This document shows positions 47,974 to 60,385 of a DNA stretch of 64,000 nt, piece by piece. The position numbers and the translations under genes are program-made. This DNA is from Meghimatium bilineatum (lineage: Eukaryota; Mollusca; Gastropoda; Stylommatophora; Philomycidae): the NCBI GenBank assembly GCA_034231615.1, contig CM067317.1:17126264-17190263 (forward strand), in the 5' to 3' direction. Each line of letters starts with the position of its first letter. Position 1 is the stretch's first letter. The notes below the pieces were generated by a model. The model was not told where the DNA came from and ran no database searches. It saw only the letters and a program-made list of their open reading frames with translations.

Positions 47974-48742
47974 TAACAATTAAAAAATCCTTGTTGATAT
48001 TTAAAGAAACACATGCGGTTGCGCCTGTGGGTATCAACAATGGCCCACTAGAAAAACCACCCATGCAACAGAAAACCTTAGTAGATGACATGCCGTTATA
48101 TTGAGGTTATCTTCTTATAGAAGCTTCATGGCACATCATCTATACAATTATGCTTCTCGTGGTTTTATTTGGTTGTTGCAATGTGTTTTATGCTTTGTTA
48201 TTTGTATATATGTATGTACCTTCTGTGGTTGGGAGGGAGCCAGATATGTACTACATAGCACTGGGGAGGAGAAAACTGATAGCACGGTTTTTTTCCTATA
48301 GTAGGGCTCATCAAAGAGGCACAGTGACTCGGGACGTGACAATCCATTTGACTCTATCATTTGGTTGCATGCCTTGAGCAATAGAGAAGTTCAGCATAAC
48401 CAGTAGTCAATTGACGCAGGGAATGAGCACAGTGAACCCTATCTTGGCTGCAGTGTCTCGGAGCAGTGCATATGTTGAAACCTACCTTCCTGCTGGTGTG
48501 ATAGTTATTCTCTGGCACTAGAGCGGGGTGGGCCGAAAATTCAACGACTTCGCAGCAATATAAAGCCATTTTAATGGCATTTGGTCCAAGGACATGAGCC
48601 CATGGTCCGGTGGATCAGCAACCAACCATATGTAAGGAAAGTTGACGACCCTTTTCTTAGGCCACAGGAAATGGGAAATGAAAGACTAATTGTACAAAGC
48701 GGAAGGGAAGGGGACAAAAAAAAAGTAAATAATCGCTGGTCA

Positions 48743-48858
48743 AAAGTTGTATCTTTCAACCGGAGCCATATTCCTTTATTAAAGTTGTATCTTTCAACGG
48801 TAGCCATATTCCTTTATTAAAGTTTTATCTTTCAATCGGAGCCATATTTCTATATTAA
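48743..48858. repeat. tandem repeat, 38-bp unit, 3 copies
   Basis: AAAGTTGTATCTTTCAACCG plus GAGCCATATTCCTTTATT starts at 48743, 48781 and 48819. Confidence 0.95.
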
Positions 48859-48879
48859 AGAGCTCAAAAGGGATATACG

Positions 48880-49010
48880 ATTAATTTCATTGTACTCGGG
48901 TTTCTCAGTAAGTACTCTGTCCCTCTCAACGCAGACGCAATCGTACCACGTATAGCAAGCAGATTCCCAGGAGTATCCGTGAAATGGACTTGAAACAAGA
49001 CGTTCCCTAT
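48880..49010 (+). repeat. dispersed repeat family E, copy 1
   Basis: ATTTCATTGTACTCGG, AAGTACTCTGTC and CTCTCAACGCAG are shared in order with the reverse strand of 56800-56920. The source is unknown. Confidence 0.5.
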
Positions 49011-49094
49011 CCGGGATTAAATCTTCGACATCTTCAACTAAACTGAAACATAATGCAAATATCAATGGATGATGTCGTTTTCGTCTTTACAGAC

Positions 49095-49296
49095 CGTAAG
49101 AAAACAGGACAAAATAACAATTACAAATGGACTATGAAGCCCTCAATTTTCATCTTCTCTCGTCAGGAAACAGGCCAATATAACAATAACAAATGTACTA
49201 TGAAAACCTCTATCTGCAGCTTCTCTCGTTAGGAAACAGAACAATGTATCAATTACAAATGGACTAATAAATCCTCAATTTTCAGTCTCTCTCGTG
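49095..49296. repeat. tandem repeat, 66-bp unit, 3 copies
   Basis: AAACAGG-type starts at 49102, 49168 and 49234, each with AATTACAAATGGACTA and CTTCTCTCGT blocks. Confidence 0.9.
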
Positions 49297-49540
49297 GTTG
49301 ATTTTGCCGATTTTCGATTCTACGAACGTCGGCAGTATATACATGAGAAATCTGTGCAGGTGATTTTTCAGCTACGAAGCTGAGCTTCTGACTTCTCCCT
49401 CATGGCCCTCTAAGACGATTGGATACCGCAGAGTAGTGTTGTACTCGATGCTGCACTTCACAAGAATTTAGATTTATCATGAAATCGTTGAAGGCTGTTT
49501 GAAAATGATATTATATCTGAGTTTTTGTCTGCCCCTTTAC

Positions 49541-49948
49541 AGTCAACCATATACATTTATTTTCGTGTCGGGACATGTGGGTATTCGATACAATGAAAGA
49601 ACAGAACAACTGGCGTCATGCGCGATTGTGGTACAGGACGATGAGGCAATGAATCGAGCTGACGTTTTGAACTCCTTAAGAGATGTAGCACGCGAGAGTG
49701 AGACTAGTGTGGATGATGATTCCCATTCCTTGGCTAGGAATAAAGATCAGGGTTTTTTTAATGCGGTGTTGCTTAGAAGTGAACATTTTAGAGGGCGCAG
49801 AAGAATGATGATCAACCAGGATAGGACCGGTACTGTCAGCAGAAGTGTAATGGCGGATACACTCAGGGAGAGATCGGAGCCACTATGGACGTGTCCAGTT
49901 TGCAGTGATGATGATCCGACGACTAACTAACTAACTAGTCAACCATAT
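49541..49948 (+). mobile_element. jockey-like LINE 3' end, with perfect TSD and (CTAA)n tail
   Basis: The element is 49553-49936. AGTCAACCATAT at 49541-49552 and 49937-49948 is a perfect 12-bp target-site duplication. It holds the end of RNase H (FIFVSGHVGIRYNERTEQLA) and the C-terminal cysteine motif LWTCPVCSDDDPTTN, then TAA and CTAACTAACTA. The frame is still open from insertion to stop, so the copy is young. The start of the 143-codon frame (49499) is flanking DNA. Confidence 0.96.
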
Positions 49949-50216
49949 GAAAAAGAAGTTCCTTGAGAATACGATTGTCTGTCATTCTGTTCACATGAAC
50001 TGGTGTCTGTAATTCTTCTATCGCCAGCTGGTGTCTGTAATTCATTTACCGTGAACTGGTGAACATTTCATTGTCTGTAATGTTAGTTTATTGAATATCT
50101 GTTTAAATAATACTTTGTTTTCCATACCTGTCGCCGAATCATATTTTGACCATCAAAGCAGTTAGTACGCCCTGCCTTTCCATGTATAAGTTGCTTCAAA
50201 ATAGGTATTTTTGTTT

Positions 50217-50336
50217 GTTCTGAAATTCTCACGTAATGTTTCTTGTAGCAGAGATATTACTCGACTAGATTTCCAGCAGGATGTAGTACAGAAACAGAAG
50301 ATTCTTTTTGTCACTTTTTATTTTTGCACCAATGTG
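50217..50336 (-). mobile_element. SINE subfamily B, diverged
   Basis: TCTTGTAGCAGAGATATTAC, GATTTCCAGCAGGATGTAGT and TTTTTGCACCAATG are the B blocks in reverse. The head is lost. Confidence 0.75.
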
Positions 50337-50808
50337 TTTTACCACTTGCAATGAACAGTGGTCGTTTGTATCGATAGTAGGCAAGCCGTGCGAGAGAACT
50401 GGTTCCTGTACTGCACACTGAACACTAATCTGAAAGCTAACCTTTTCGCCGCTGTATGTATCGCTATCGAAATAGGCAAATACGCCTACAAAACAGGTAT
50501 TACACTTGCATAATAAAATATATGACCAAATATTTTAACCATAATAATTGTTTAGAATTCATTGTTGATTAACATTTTTTGATGTAAAATAGAACAAATA
50601 ATATTAGTGCTTATTGTCGTTGCGCATACGAGTGTGCATACGAGTTTATACTGTTTACGTTTAATACTCCGTGAGTGTAGTGACTTAAAATCAGCTTGGT
50701 ACTTGCATTAAAAATTGCTTGGATGGCCTGTTTTAGCCAACGCCCATAGGTTTATCTATATATTGTCATTTCCACCTAAGCCGTTATGCGTCGTTGGGGG
50801 GGGGGGGG

Positions 50809-51915
50809 AATTTAGTGGATTTTTTGGGTCTTTGACCATTTGAGTTGCATTGGCCATGGTAAGCCCATGTATATTTAATGTTTCTTTGATTGCATCTGCT
50901 GATTTAGTTCCTGGTCTTCCTCGTCGTGGCTTGTAGCCCGGTCTTCTGCTGATGTATGCACTAAGGGATGTTTGCGTAGGTCCAATTCTTATGACGTGAA
51001 CAAATCACCTGGTTTGCTACCCCTCGATGTAGTCTTGACGTGAGATAGTCTTTACTTCTTTCCTGATATCTTCATTTCTACGGCGGTCTCTTCTCGTGAC
51101 ATTTATAGCTTTCGTCAAACATCTCATTTCGCAAACTATGATCTTTTTCGCTAGTGTCTTTGTTAAGGGCCATGTTTGACTTTGGTAACATAGAGCTGGT
51201 ATAAAATTACTGTTTATCAATTGCTGTTTTGCAGCCATGCAGATTGATGGGTGTTTAAGTATTGGTGAAAGCTGGTAGGTCACAACATTGGCTTTTTGAC
51301 ACCTTGTTTCAATCTCTCTGTCGAGTTTGTCATCCTCCGTAAATATGCTTCCTACGTATTTAAACTCTGGAACTTGCTTTAGTTTTGTTCCATTGACAGA
51401 TACATTTAACAGACCTGCTGTTCTGCTTATCTTCATAGTTTCATTTTTAGACTGTTTAGTTTCATGTTGTGTTGTTCGCAGATTGTATGGATCAAGTGTG
51501 TGTGTGCCGCAGTAATTCGTTTTCAGATTCGTATATTAAATATTGATCATCAGCAAATAGCAGTTCTCTGAGTGAACTGTGATCTTCATTTGATGCTTCT
51601 GCAGGGGTGCATTTATTTCCTGGGTCAGTTACTTTAGTTATTCTGCTATGTATGTTACAAACAGAAGTGGAGATAGTACGTAGCCTTGTCTAACGTCTGT
51701 TTTTATTTCAAATGGATATGTTGTGCCCTCAATAGTTCTGATTACGCTCTGTCAGTTTTTGTATAAAGCTCTTATGTTGTCTAGTAATTGTTCATGTACT
51801 CCATAGTCCTCCAATATTAGCCACAGTTTTTCTCTGTTAGCTCTGTCAAATGCTTTTGTTTGGTCGATGAAGACAATGTTTAATTGTAGGTGGTATTCAA
51901 GTGTCCACAGGTTTC
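50809..51915 (-). mobile_element. LINE reverse-transcriptase copy, downstream of a pair
   Basis: On minus in order: LNIVFIDQTKAFDRANREKL (RT box A), DVRQGYVLSPLLF (box B'), [10 protein letters not shown] (catalytic box), QVPEFKYVGSIF, PALCYQSQTW, RDRRRNEDIRKEVKTI and YKPRRGRPGTKSADAIKETL. A few frameshifts and stops separate the parts. It lacks the endonuclease end. The 139-codon frame at 51017-51436 is the thumb region. A G-run at 50797-50808 marks the 3' side. Confidence 0.92.
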
Positions 51916-51989
51916 ATACCACTAAAGTATCTGTCTATCTATTCGCTAAACCCTTTATTGCCTTTCAGCGTCAGGGGTAGAAGTTTTCT

Positions 51990-53140
<1,151 letters not shown>

Positions 53141-53605
53141 AGATGAATTTTGATGTTTCTCTTTTTCAGTTCATCTATCAGGTCCTGTTTCTTATGTTTA
53201 AAAAAATTCCACAGATGTTGATTGTAGCAAATTGAATATGTTGTTTATTCCTTCGTTGTTTAATATTACTAGTATTCGTCTTCAGAAAACTCTCCATTTT
53301 ACTACGAGCCATTGTATCTCAATGACGGTTTACTAATTCTGTCAAAGTGTTGTATGAGGAAATTCACATGGCTACACTCATGGTAATATAAATATAGGTA
53401 CGAAGTCATGTAGGCGGACATACCAGTGCGTGCTGTTGCATATGACAACACTACAAACATGTCTACACGGTGGCTAATGCAGATGTAGACAATGTTAATC
53501 GATATGATAATAGAGTAATACAAATAGTAGGTAATCTATATATAGGGCAGTAGTAAGAACAGTGGGAAAGTGTGGTTACTGTTTTATAGCAAATCCTAGT
53601 GGCGC

Positions 53606-53901
53606 ACATGTTGTTAGGGAGCAGCGTAGCGCAGTTGTTAGCGTCCTGGCTTCGCATATAAGTTGTTCTGGGTTCATTCCCCAGTTGAGGCGGAAATATT
53701 TCTCAGGTTGCAACGGCTCCCGGGTCGATCCAGCCAGCCGTACATGGGTACCTTATTAATCCGGGAAGTAAAGACTGCGAGGGAGAGGAGATGGCTACCG
53801 CCTTTATCTGCAGAGCCACTGAAATGTGAGATCGCTAACATCTCACATCCCAACGGTATTAATAAATGCTATGAATTACTTTACTTTTACTTACATGTAG
53901 T
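53606..53901 (+). mobile_element. tRNA-derived SINE, copy 2, with TSD
   Basis: The element is about 53616-53892. A box TAGCGCAGTTGTTAGCG, B box GGGTTCATTCCCC, then the same body as the copy at 13201, ending AATAAATGCTATGAATTACT and TTTAC repeats. ACATGTTGT (53606-53614) and ACATGTAGT (53893-53901) are a likely duplication with one mismatch. Confidence 0.93.
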
Positions 53902-54095
53902 AACACTAAGACATTCATGTCATAAGAGGCATCTAAACAGATTTTTGGGCATGTTGCTAGTTGTCCCATTCAACAGAAAAGTGAAAGTTACACGAAAGTT
54001 TTGCTGAAGTTGGATGTGTCTGACCGAAAGACACATATCTTATAATCAAGCTGTAAACCATGAAACAACGTATGTTATTCTCCGGACTACATCAT
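53902..54095 (+). mobile_element. SINE subfamily A, diverged
   Basis: ATTCATGTCATAAGAGGCAT, GTTGGATGTGTCTGACCGAA, CAAGCTGTAAACCATGAAAC and TTCTCCGGACTACATCAT follow the A order. The end of the 3' domain is replaced by a minisatellite. Confidence 0.8.
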
Positions 54096-54127
54096 TATAA
54101 TATTTAAAAGTTTCAACATAAATGTAG

Positions 54128-54303
54128 AATAATGTTCGATAGAGTATAGTTGATATAATGTTCGATAGAGTATAGTTGATATAATGTTCTATAGAGTATA
54201 GTTGATATAATGTTCTATAGAGTATAGATATAATGTTCGATAGAGTATAGTTGATATAATGTTCTATAGAGTATAGATATAATCTTCGATAGAGTATAGT
54301 TAA
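54128..54303. repeat. minisatellite, 26-bp unit with shorter variants
   Basis: ATAATGTTCGATAGAGTATA plus GTTGAT repeats about seven times; two units lack the GTTG. Confidence 0.95.
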
Positions 54304-54522
54304 TATCACAGAGTGTATTTGTGAGATGCTGATTTTAAATCAGCATTCATATAAAATCAGCATTCTGGCAAAAAGAAAACTGAAGACAAAAATATAGATA
54401 CACCCTAGATTGTATGTTTAAATGTTCTCTTAAAAGTCATTCGAGAAAAACTCTCATTCATTTTGACTAATCATTTTTAAGTAAGCGAATTTTGCTATAA
54501 TTTCAACATTAAAAAAAAAACC

Positions 54523-54597
54523 ATACACACGTGCGCGCGCGCGCGCGCACGCACGCACGCACGCAAGCACGCACGCAAGCACGCACGCACGCACACA

Positions 54598-54657
<60 letters not shown>

Positions 54658-54980
54658 CACACACGCGCCGCCCGCCGCCTGCACGCACGCACGCACATAC
54701 ACACACACTCACGCACGCGCGCACACAAACAAACACACAAACACACGCGCGCGCACACACACATACACACGCACACACACACATACACATACATACATAC
54801 ACACACGCGCGCGCACACGCACACACGCACGTACGCGCCCGCACGCCCGCACGCGCCCACCCGCCCGCACGCACACACACTCACGCACACACGCGCGCGC
54901 GCACACACACACATACACACACAATAAAAAACACACACACACGTACACACACTCACGCACACGCGCACGCATACACATAA
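54523..54980. repeat. (CG)n/(ACGC)n/(CA)n alternating tract
   Basis: About 450 bp of nearly unbroken purine-pyrimidine alternation, with GCGCGCGCGC, ACGCACGCACGC and ACACACACACAC blocks. All long frames here (Cys/Val/Arg-rich on minus, His/Thr/Ala-rich on plus) are translation artefacts. Confidence 0.98.
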
Positions 54981-55199
54981 TATAAACACAAATACACATA
55001 CCTACACACAGTGCAATGCTTATAAATGCAACAAGACACAGAGCAATCAAACATCAATATACATTGGGTGACGCCCTTCGCGCAATCAAAGTTTAGCCGA
55101 TGATATTGATCTTAGTGTGGGAACAGAAGCAGAACTTCGGGAGTTTACATCAGAAGCACTGATGCCACATCTAGTTTATTTCACACTATATCTGGGTGT

Positions 55200-55405
55200 T
55201 TTGGGCTGTCATCTTGTGTACTGGAGTATGCTTTTCTGAAGCACATCTGGATTTTTTTGCCTACCATTTGGTGTGCTGGAGTGTTTTTCTGAAGCAAATC
55301 TGGACTTTTTTGTCTAACATTTGGTGTGCTGGAGTATGTTTTTCTGAAGCAAATCTGGACTTTTTTGTCTAACATTTGGTGTGCTGGAGTATGTTTTTCT
55401 GAAGA
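55200..55405. repeat. minisatellite, 55-bp unit, about 4 copies
   Basis: GTGCTGGAGTATGTTTTTCT plus GAAGCAAATCTGGACTTTTT, with starts at 55326 and 55381 in the cleanest units. Confidence 0.93.
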
Positions 55406-55435
55406 GTACCCGGGTTGCTTACTCTTCTTATTATT

Positions 55436-55583
55436 CTTCTGAGTTCTTCTTCTGCTGGTTCTCTCTTACAGCAGGGAAATGGTCATACTAGATTTCCAGT
55501 GGGATGTAGTCCAGAGAATTGAAATGCGTTGTGTCGCTGTTATTTGTGCTCAAATGACCCGACACAACCGTCTTCGGCGTCTT
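55436..55583 (-). mobile_element. SINE subfamily B
   Basis: It starts ACGCCGAAGACGGTTGTGTC on minus and has the GACACAACGCATTTCAATTC block. The tail side is a GAAGAAGAAC run. The TSD is not resolved. Confidence 0.86.
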
Positions 55584-55589
55584 TGGCCA

Positions 55590-56355
55590 GAAGTAGGAGC
55601 AGAATATGTGATATGGAAATGAACAAGAAAAGTAAGGCAACAGCTCATGGAGACATAGAAATAAACCCCAATATCAACATCTGACTAAATAGATAAGCAC
55701 TAGAAGAAATAACACTATTAAATAGATAAGCACTAGAAGAATTAACAGTATTAATATTTATATGGGTCTGTTTATGCAATGATGGTTACTCTAGCAAAGA
55801 TGGCCATGCTATACTTGAAATATCTACATCTTCAGGCTAAACATGTCATGAGCAAAATAATCACAATTTTCCGTTAGAGAATGATTATCATCATGTGTCC
55901 AGCGTGTGGCATAGATGATTATTGTTATCCAGCCTTAAACTAAGAATTTTGGCGCATTGAGATGGTCTGTATCCTGTATCCCATCCACTGCTTTTACATA
56001 AACCAGCTTAAATTCAGGTGATTGCTTCTGGTAGTCCCAGTCGCACTTACATAATTCCATTTCTGTTTTAAACAACATTCTATCCACTGTTGTTCTTTAT
56101 CAAGTTTACTAGTGACTCTCTTTCTTGACGTGATGTTGAACTACCCAGCATTGTTTCTCCGTGACACACTGTCTCTATTTCCCTAAACAATTGAAAGTTT
56201 ATTTGTAAAATCAAACCTGTTCGTCTCATGGCACTATACTTTTTTTTTCAAATGTATTTTTAGTGTCAATCTACGGCACCTCCTTATTAGTTTTCCAGTT
56301 TTCATTGGGATTCTCAGCATTCCTCTGTATACTGATATCTCTGTGGCATCTATTA
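55590..56355. other. no gene recognised
   Basis: A short direct repeat, AATAGATAAGCACTAGAAGA, occurs twice near 55690-55740. No domain, splice signal pair or transposon was recognised. Confidence 0.4.
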
Positions 56356-56359
56356 TCCT

Positions 56360-56534
56360 ACTTATTTGTTTATTACGCTGTGTGTTATATAGTTTGTTTA
56401 TTATTTATTTGTTTATTACGCTGTGTGTTATATAGTTTGTTTATTATTTATTTGTTTATTACGCTGTGTGTTATATAGTTTGTTTATTATTTATTTGTTT
56501 ATTACGCTGTGTGTTATATAGTTTGTTTATTATT
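56360..56534. repeat. minisatellite, 43-bp unit, 4 copies
   Basis: ACGCTGTGTGTTATATAGTT plus TGTTTATTATTTATTTGTTT starts at 56375, 56418 and 56461. Units are virtually identical. Confidence 0.97.
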
Positions 56535-56799
56535 TATGATTCGCTTCAATATAAGAGAAGTCGCATTAATATAACATTGAAGATAACCTGTAATACTCAT
56601 TTCTCTTCTGTCCACATGCGAATGTTGTACACTAAAGGTAGATAGAGACAAGAATCTATTTGTTCGAAACAAATGCTATAGACGTGGAGGGAGAGATAAG
56701 TTGTTCTTCGTGTGTTCAAGAGGTCATGCGTTAGAATTCGGCTTGTGTCGTCCTGTTTACAACTTGATATAAACTTGATATAAACTTTCGGATATCCCT

Positions 56800-56920
56800 G
56801 TGGATTATCGTATGAAGCTACGGAGTTACGTGCTGTGAGTGATACTCTCAGCTGGCGCCATGCCGCTGCGTTGAGAGTAACGGAGTACATATGGCAAACT
56901 GAGTACAATGAAATCAATAA
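56800..56920 (-). repeat. dispersed repeat family E, copy 2
   Basis: On minus TGATTTCATTGTACTCAG, ATGTACTCCGTTACTCTCAA and CGCAGCGGCAT match copy 1 at 48880. The 117-codon minus frame at 56597-56950 includes it and has no known domain. Confidence 0.5.
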
Positions 56921-57037
56921 TTTGATCAATAAACACCATCTTCTTTGCATACAACATGCATAAAATGTTGGATCTTGTTTAGTTTCCCTTTTTGTTCTGA
57001 CTACATGTGAATTAGCCCCCCCCTTTGTTTTGCCTTC

Positions 57038-57170
57038 GTTCTGAAATTGCTATCAGATCTCCATTATAGCAGGAGAATGGTTCTGGAAGATTTTCAACAG
57101 GATGTAGTCTAAAGAACGGCCGTTTTATTTGCTGCAGTTGCCAACACGTTTCTCTTTCAATATTGGCGGT
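57038..57170 (-). mobile_element. SINE subfamily B, diverged
   Basis: TATAGCAGGAGAATGGTTCT, CAACAGGATGTAGTCTAAAG and CCGTTTTATTTGC are reversed B blocks. Parts of the middle are lost. Confidence 0.72.
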
Positions 57171-57707
57171 AGGTTTGCATATCCTGCACTTCTGCTCTAA
57201 TTAGCAGAAACTGAGCACTCTACACCTGGAGGGGAGTTTACTCTTTACAATTTCACTTCAATCTTAGATCATGATGGTCGAATCTACCTGAAGCTAAAAT
57301 CTATTTTGATTTTGTTCAGCAAAAAATATATTTTATGATGAAGTACGCTTATTTCAACTGCAAACGTTAGTTCAATTGGGCTGTATTAGAACTTTCAACT
57401 AAAGAAAAATAGTAAATTTCGCAGATCTGGTAATCAAGCTATCCCGACCTCCATGATAGTATATCAACAAATCTAATCTCCTGTCAACATATCATAAATC
57501 TCCTGTCAGTGAATCATAAAGAAACAAGACGTCTCACCAGCTAAGGAAAAGTACCCGCGATAATGTATAATACATAGTATATAACACATGATACTGTATA
57601 CAAATATATCATAACTGGTAGATAAGAGGAAGACTGCACGTAAAGATATCGCGATAATTCACGTACGCTCCAGGCGCAATGAATTGCACGGGTTTGCTAT
57701 ATCATCA

Positions 57708-57960
57708 TCATGAAGTGCCATGCCAGCTGGCGTAGGCGATCATGGTTATTCACAGCTCTTTATCTCCAGCATTATATATCAAGATCGTTGTTGTTTTCTT
57801 GCCGTGCCAGGTTGTCAAACTGTCTAATATTTTCTCACGTTGTCGCCCCCTGTCTCTGTTGCCTTCAATATTGCCTATTGTGACTATAGTCTCCAAATCT
57901 CCCAGTTTTATGAAGTGGCCAAAAAAAATGAAGATTGTCTTTTTCTTATATTATTGATTA
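57708..57960 (-). mobile_element. LINE 3'-end family C, copy 3
   Basis: GTGCCATGCCAGCTGGCGTA and GGCGATCATGGTTATTC are followed by a region that on minus reads ENIRQFDNLARQE, matching copies 1 and 2. An ATCATCATGA tail lies at 57700-57711. Confidence 0.66.
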
Positions 57961-58195
57961 CGGTCCGTTTCGAATTTGACTATTTCAACGACTTCACATT
58001 AGTTTGTTATATAGGGTGTCTATAATGTCGCTGTGCAGTGACGTCACACATGACCACAATACATAGTCACAATTCATTTGACATTGTGTCACCACCTATG
58101 TAAATGAGTGAACAGTTTGCAGACACCCACTGTAAGGCTATACATTTTACTATATAATACATAATAGGCTCTATTGTATTTGAATTTTGAAACTC

Positions 58196-58347
58196 CGTCG
58201 AAGACGGATGTGTCGGGCGATTGGCGCAAATAAAACGGCGACACAACGCATTTCCATTCTGTGGACTATATCCTGGAAATCTAGTACGGTCATTGTCATG
58301 CTGCAAGAGAGATCCAATGGGAGTTTGAGAATGAACACTGAAGAAGA
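58196..58347 (+). mobile_element. SINE subfamily B
   Basis: It starts CCGTCGAAGACGGATGTGTC and keeps GGCGCAAATAAAACGGCGAC and CTGCAAGAGAGATCCAATGG. The tail is GAAGAAGAA. TTTTGAAAC before and TTATGAAAAC after may be a worn duplication. Confidence 0.9.
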
Positions 58348-58475
58348 ATTATGAAAACGACAAGACAAGGGACTTAATCGTGTAATAACATACTGATATT
58401 AAAGTGTCAGTCAATACACAGTTACCGCTCACGTGACAAGACAGCAACTATCTTGTTTTATGCTCTAATCGCCTA

Positions 58476-58660
58476 CGTATTAGTATGATGTAGTCCAAAG
58501 AACCGCATGTTTCATGTCATTGTCAGCTTAGCAAAGATTTCTATACTGTCGCCATCTGACTTCAGCAGAGCATTTTCATCACTTTGTCCATTCGAGTGGG
58601 ACAGCTAACTCCACCCCAAACGTCATTAATCGCATCTTATGACATGTATGCGATGTATAA
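58476..58660 (-). mobile_element. SINE subfamily A, diverged
   Basis: GTATGATGTAGTCCAAAGAA, CGCCATCTGACTTCAGCAG and GTGGGACAGCTAACTCCACC are reversed A blocks. The head beyond ACATGTATGCG is lost. Confidence 0.75.
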
Positions 58661-58849
58661 CAAACTATCCGAACCACACATAATTTGAAGTTCGTTGAAA
58701 TTTATTCAAAGGAATGAAAGTTTGTTGACCTTATCTCACGTGCGTTATGTTCAATCAGTCATCCTGTAAAAATATCCTAGCTCTAAGATAGATAAGGAAC
58801 AAGGAATGTCTGAAGTAATTTCTATAATAATGACTAAACCGTAAATGCT

Positions 58850-58935
58850 TCGTATTTTTGCAATACGCATAATTTTAGCAAAGTCCATGACTCGTCGTGG
58901 TAGCAGGGGTGCCACATTGGAGTCAATAGCGCAAA
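58850..58935 (-). mobile_element. LINE C-terminal remnant, copy 3
   Basis: On minus SNVAPLLPRRVMDFAKIMRI resembles the VSNVAPLRP end of the fragment at 25713-25880. Very short. Confidence 0.42.
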
Positions 58936-59189
58936 AAATGTGATGCATATTGTGCCTAGATGTAAAAAAACAACAACTAAGGACATGGGCAGACCATGCG
59001 GAAGATGAAGTGCAGAAATATAATATGAAATGAAAACAAACATGTATGAAGCACACAAAAATCCCATATCCAGAGAACTCCCCTACCCTTGACGCTGCAA
59101 GGTATAATGGGATATAACGCTAAAAGAAAGAATCTAATGGTAGCTTGTAAGTGAGCATAATTTTATTCGGAGCTTCGGCGCAACTACGG

Positions 59190-59930
59190 TATAAGTCTTC
59201 ACTGTGACCTTTGTTCTAGTTTCGAGGTATGACCTAACCTTTACTGCTTGATTAGTAGAATTTGTATTTAAAATTAAGATATATTAATTGAAAAGGCATA
59301 TTAATTTCGTATTAGTATTTACATTAGGGATGGGGGTAAGGGTTAGGATCAGTTATACATGAAAAAATAAATAAATTAGTGATCAAAATTATAATTATAA
59401 GTGTGCTTGATGTGGTTTAACTAACACATAAAATAACCAACACCCATTGAAGTGAATTCAAATCGAATGATAAAATCAGAGAAGAGACACATCAAAATTT
59501 CATCACAGATGTTATCAGAAAACGCCGTTGGTCCTACATCGGGCATGTCCTACGCGCAGACACCAACAGAATACACCACCAATATCTTGAATGGATACCT
59601 ACAGGCAAAAGAGCAAGGGGTAGACCAAAAGAAACAGAAGAACAATACTTAGAGAAAGTAAAACAACCAATATTCATACTATTCAAGAACTGCACAGAAT
59701 AGCTTTGAACAGACAGAATTGGAGAGATCTGACCTCTGCCCTATGCGCTAACTTCAGCGCAAAGGGAAAATGAATGAATGAATGAATGATGTGGTTTGTG
59801 TCGGGAAATGTGACGTCACGGCATCCATTACTTTCAATAGTTTCATTGGTGTTACACGGAAATCCGTGACGTCTGCTACTTTAAAATGTAAACAATGTGT
59901 GCTATTTATAGTACAGTGAATACTTATTTC
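59190..59930 (-). repeat. dispersed repeat family D, copy 5, split by a LINE
   Basis: The right part (59798-59930) has TGACGTCA at 59811-59818 and, on minus, CACTGTACTATAAATAGCAC. The left part (59190-59407) has GGTTAGGATCAG, CGAGGTATGACCTAACCTTT and CACTGTGACCTTTGTTCTAG. The LINE at 59419-59786 separates them. Confidence 0.82.
59408..59797 (+). mobile_element. LINE 3' end, perfect TSD and (TGAA)n tail, nested in repeat D
   Basis: The element is 59419-59786. TGATGTGGTTT at 59408-59418 and 59787-59797 is a perfect 11-bp target-site duplication. Frames read RRWSYIGHVLRADTNR, then YLEWIPTGKRARGRPKETEE and a final region ending CANFSAKGK. It is the same family as 23480-24168. It stops in TGAATGAATGAATGAA. 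Confidence 0.95.
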
Positions 59931-60385
59931 GTAGTTTAACCGGAACTTCTATCTTCTGTCCGAAATATCCCTTATTGGTAAGCAGAAATAAGATACTTTT
60001 ATTCTACTTCAATTTACGTGACTGTCATATTATGTATGGTCAAAGGGAAGCAGCCTACTCTTTTTGTCAAGTTATACATTCATACAAGAGTTGTGTCAAG
60101 TGTGTTCATTACGCAATATTCGGTTATTTCCAAAAAATGCACATGATACCTTGTTATATTTGATGTATGTTGCTGGGAATTTGAGTCTACATACATTTGA
60201 ATGGCTGCTGGGAGAGCAGAGCACGCATGGGAATGCCCCATATGCTTTTTACTAGTTTTTAATCAAGAATTAACAATCAATAAAAGATAATACTGCTGTG
60301 AAACTGAATAACAATAGTACTTAGTAGAAGACAAGTTTTTTTTTTAGTTACACTTGACAACTGACAAACTATCAATAAAGGCCTA

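Noticed and set aside
47597..48091. 164-residue protein with an octapeptide repeat DTCMIVYI
   Set aside because: The 24-bp unit forces open frames on both strands. Flanking parts have no domain, and no splice or promoter support was seen.
53663..54007. 114-codon plus frame with FLRLQRLPGRSSQP
   Set aside because: It is a translation of the tRNA-derived SINE and the following SINE A.
54495..55050. Frames of 84-164 codons rich in Cys/Val/Arg or His/Thr/Ala
   Set aside because: They come from the alternating CA/CG tract and lie open in several frames at once; no start, domain or splice evidence.
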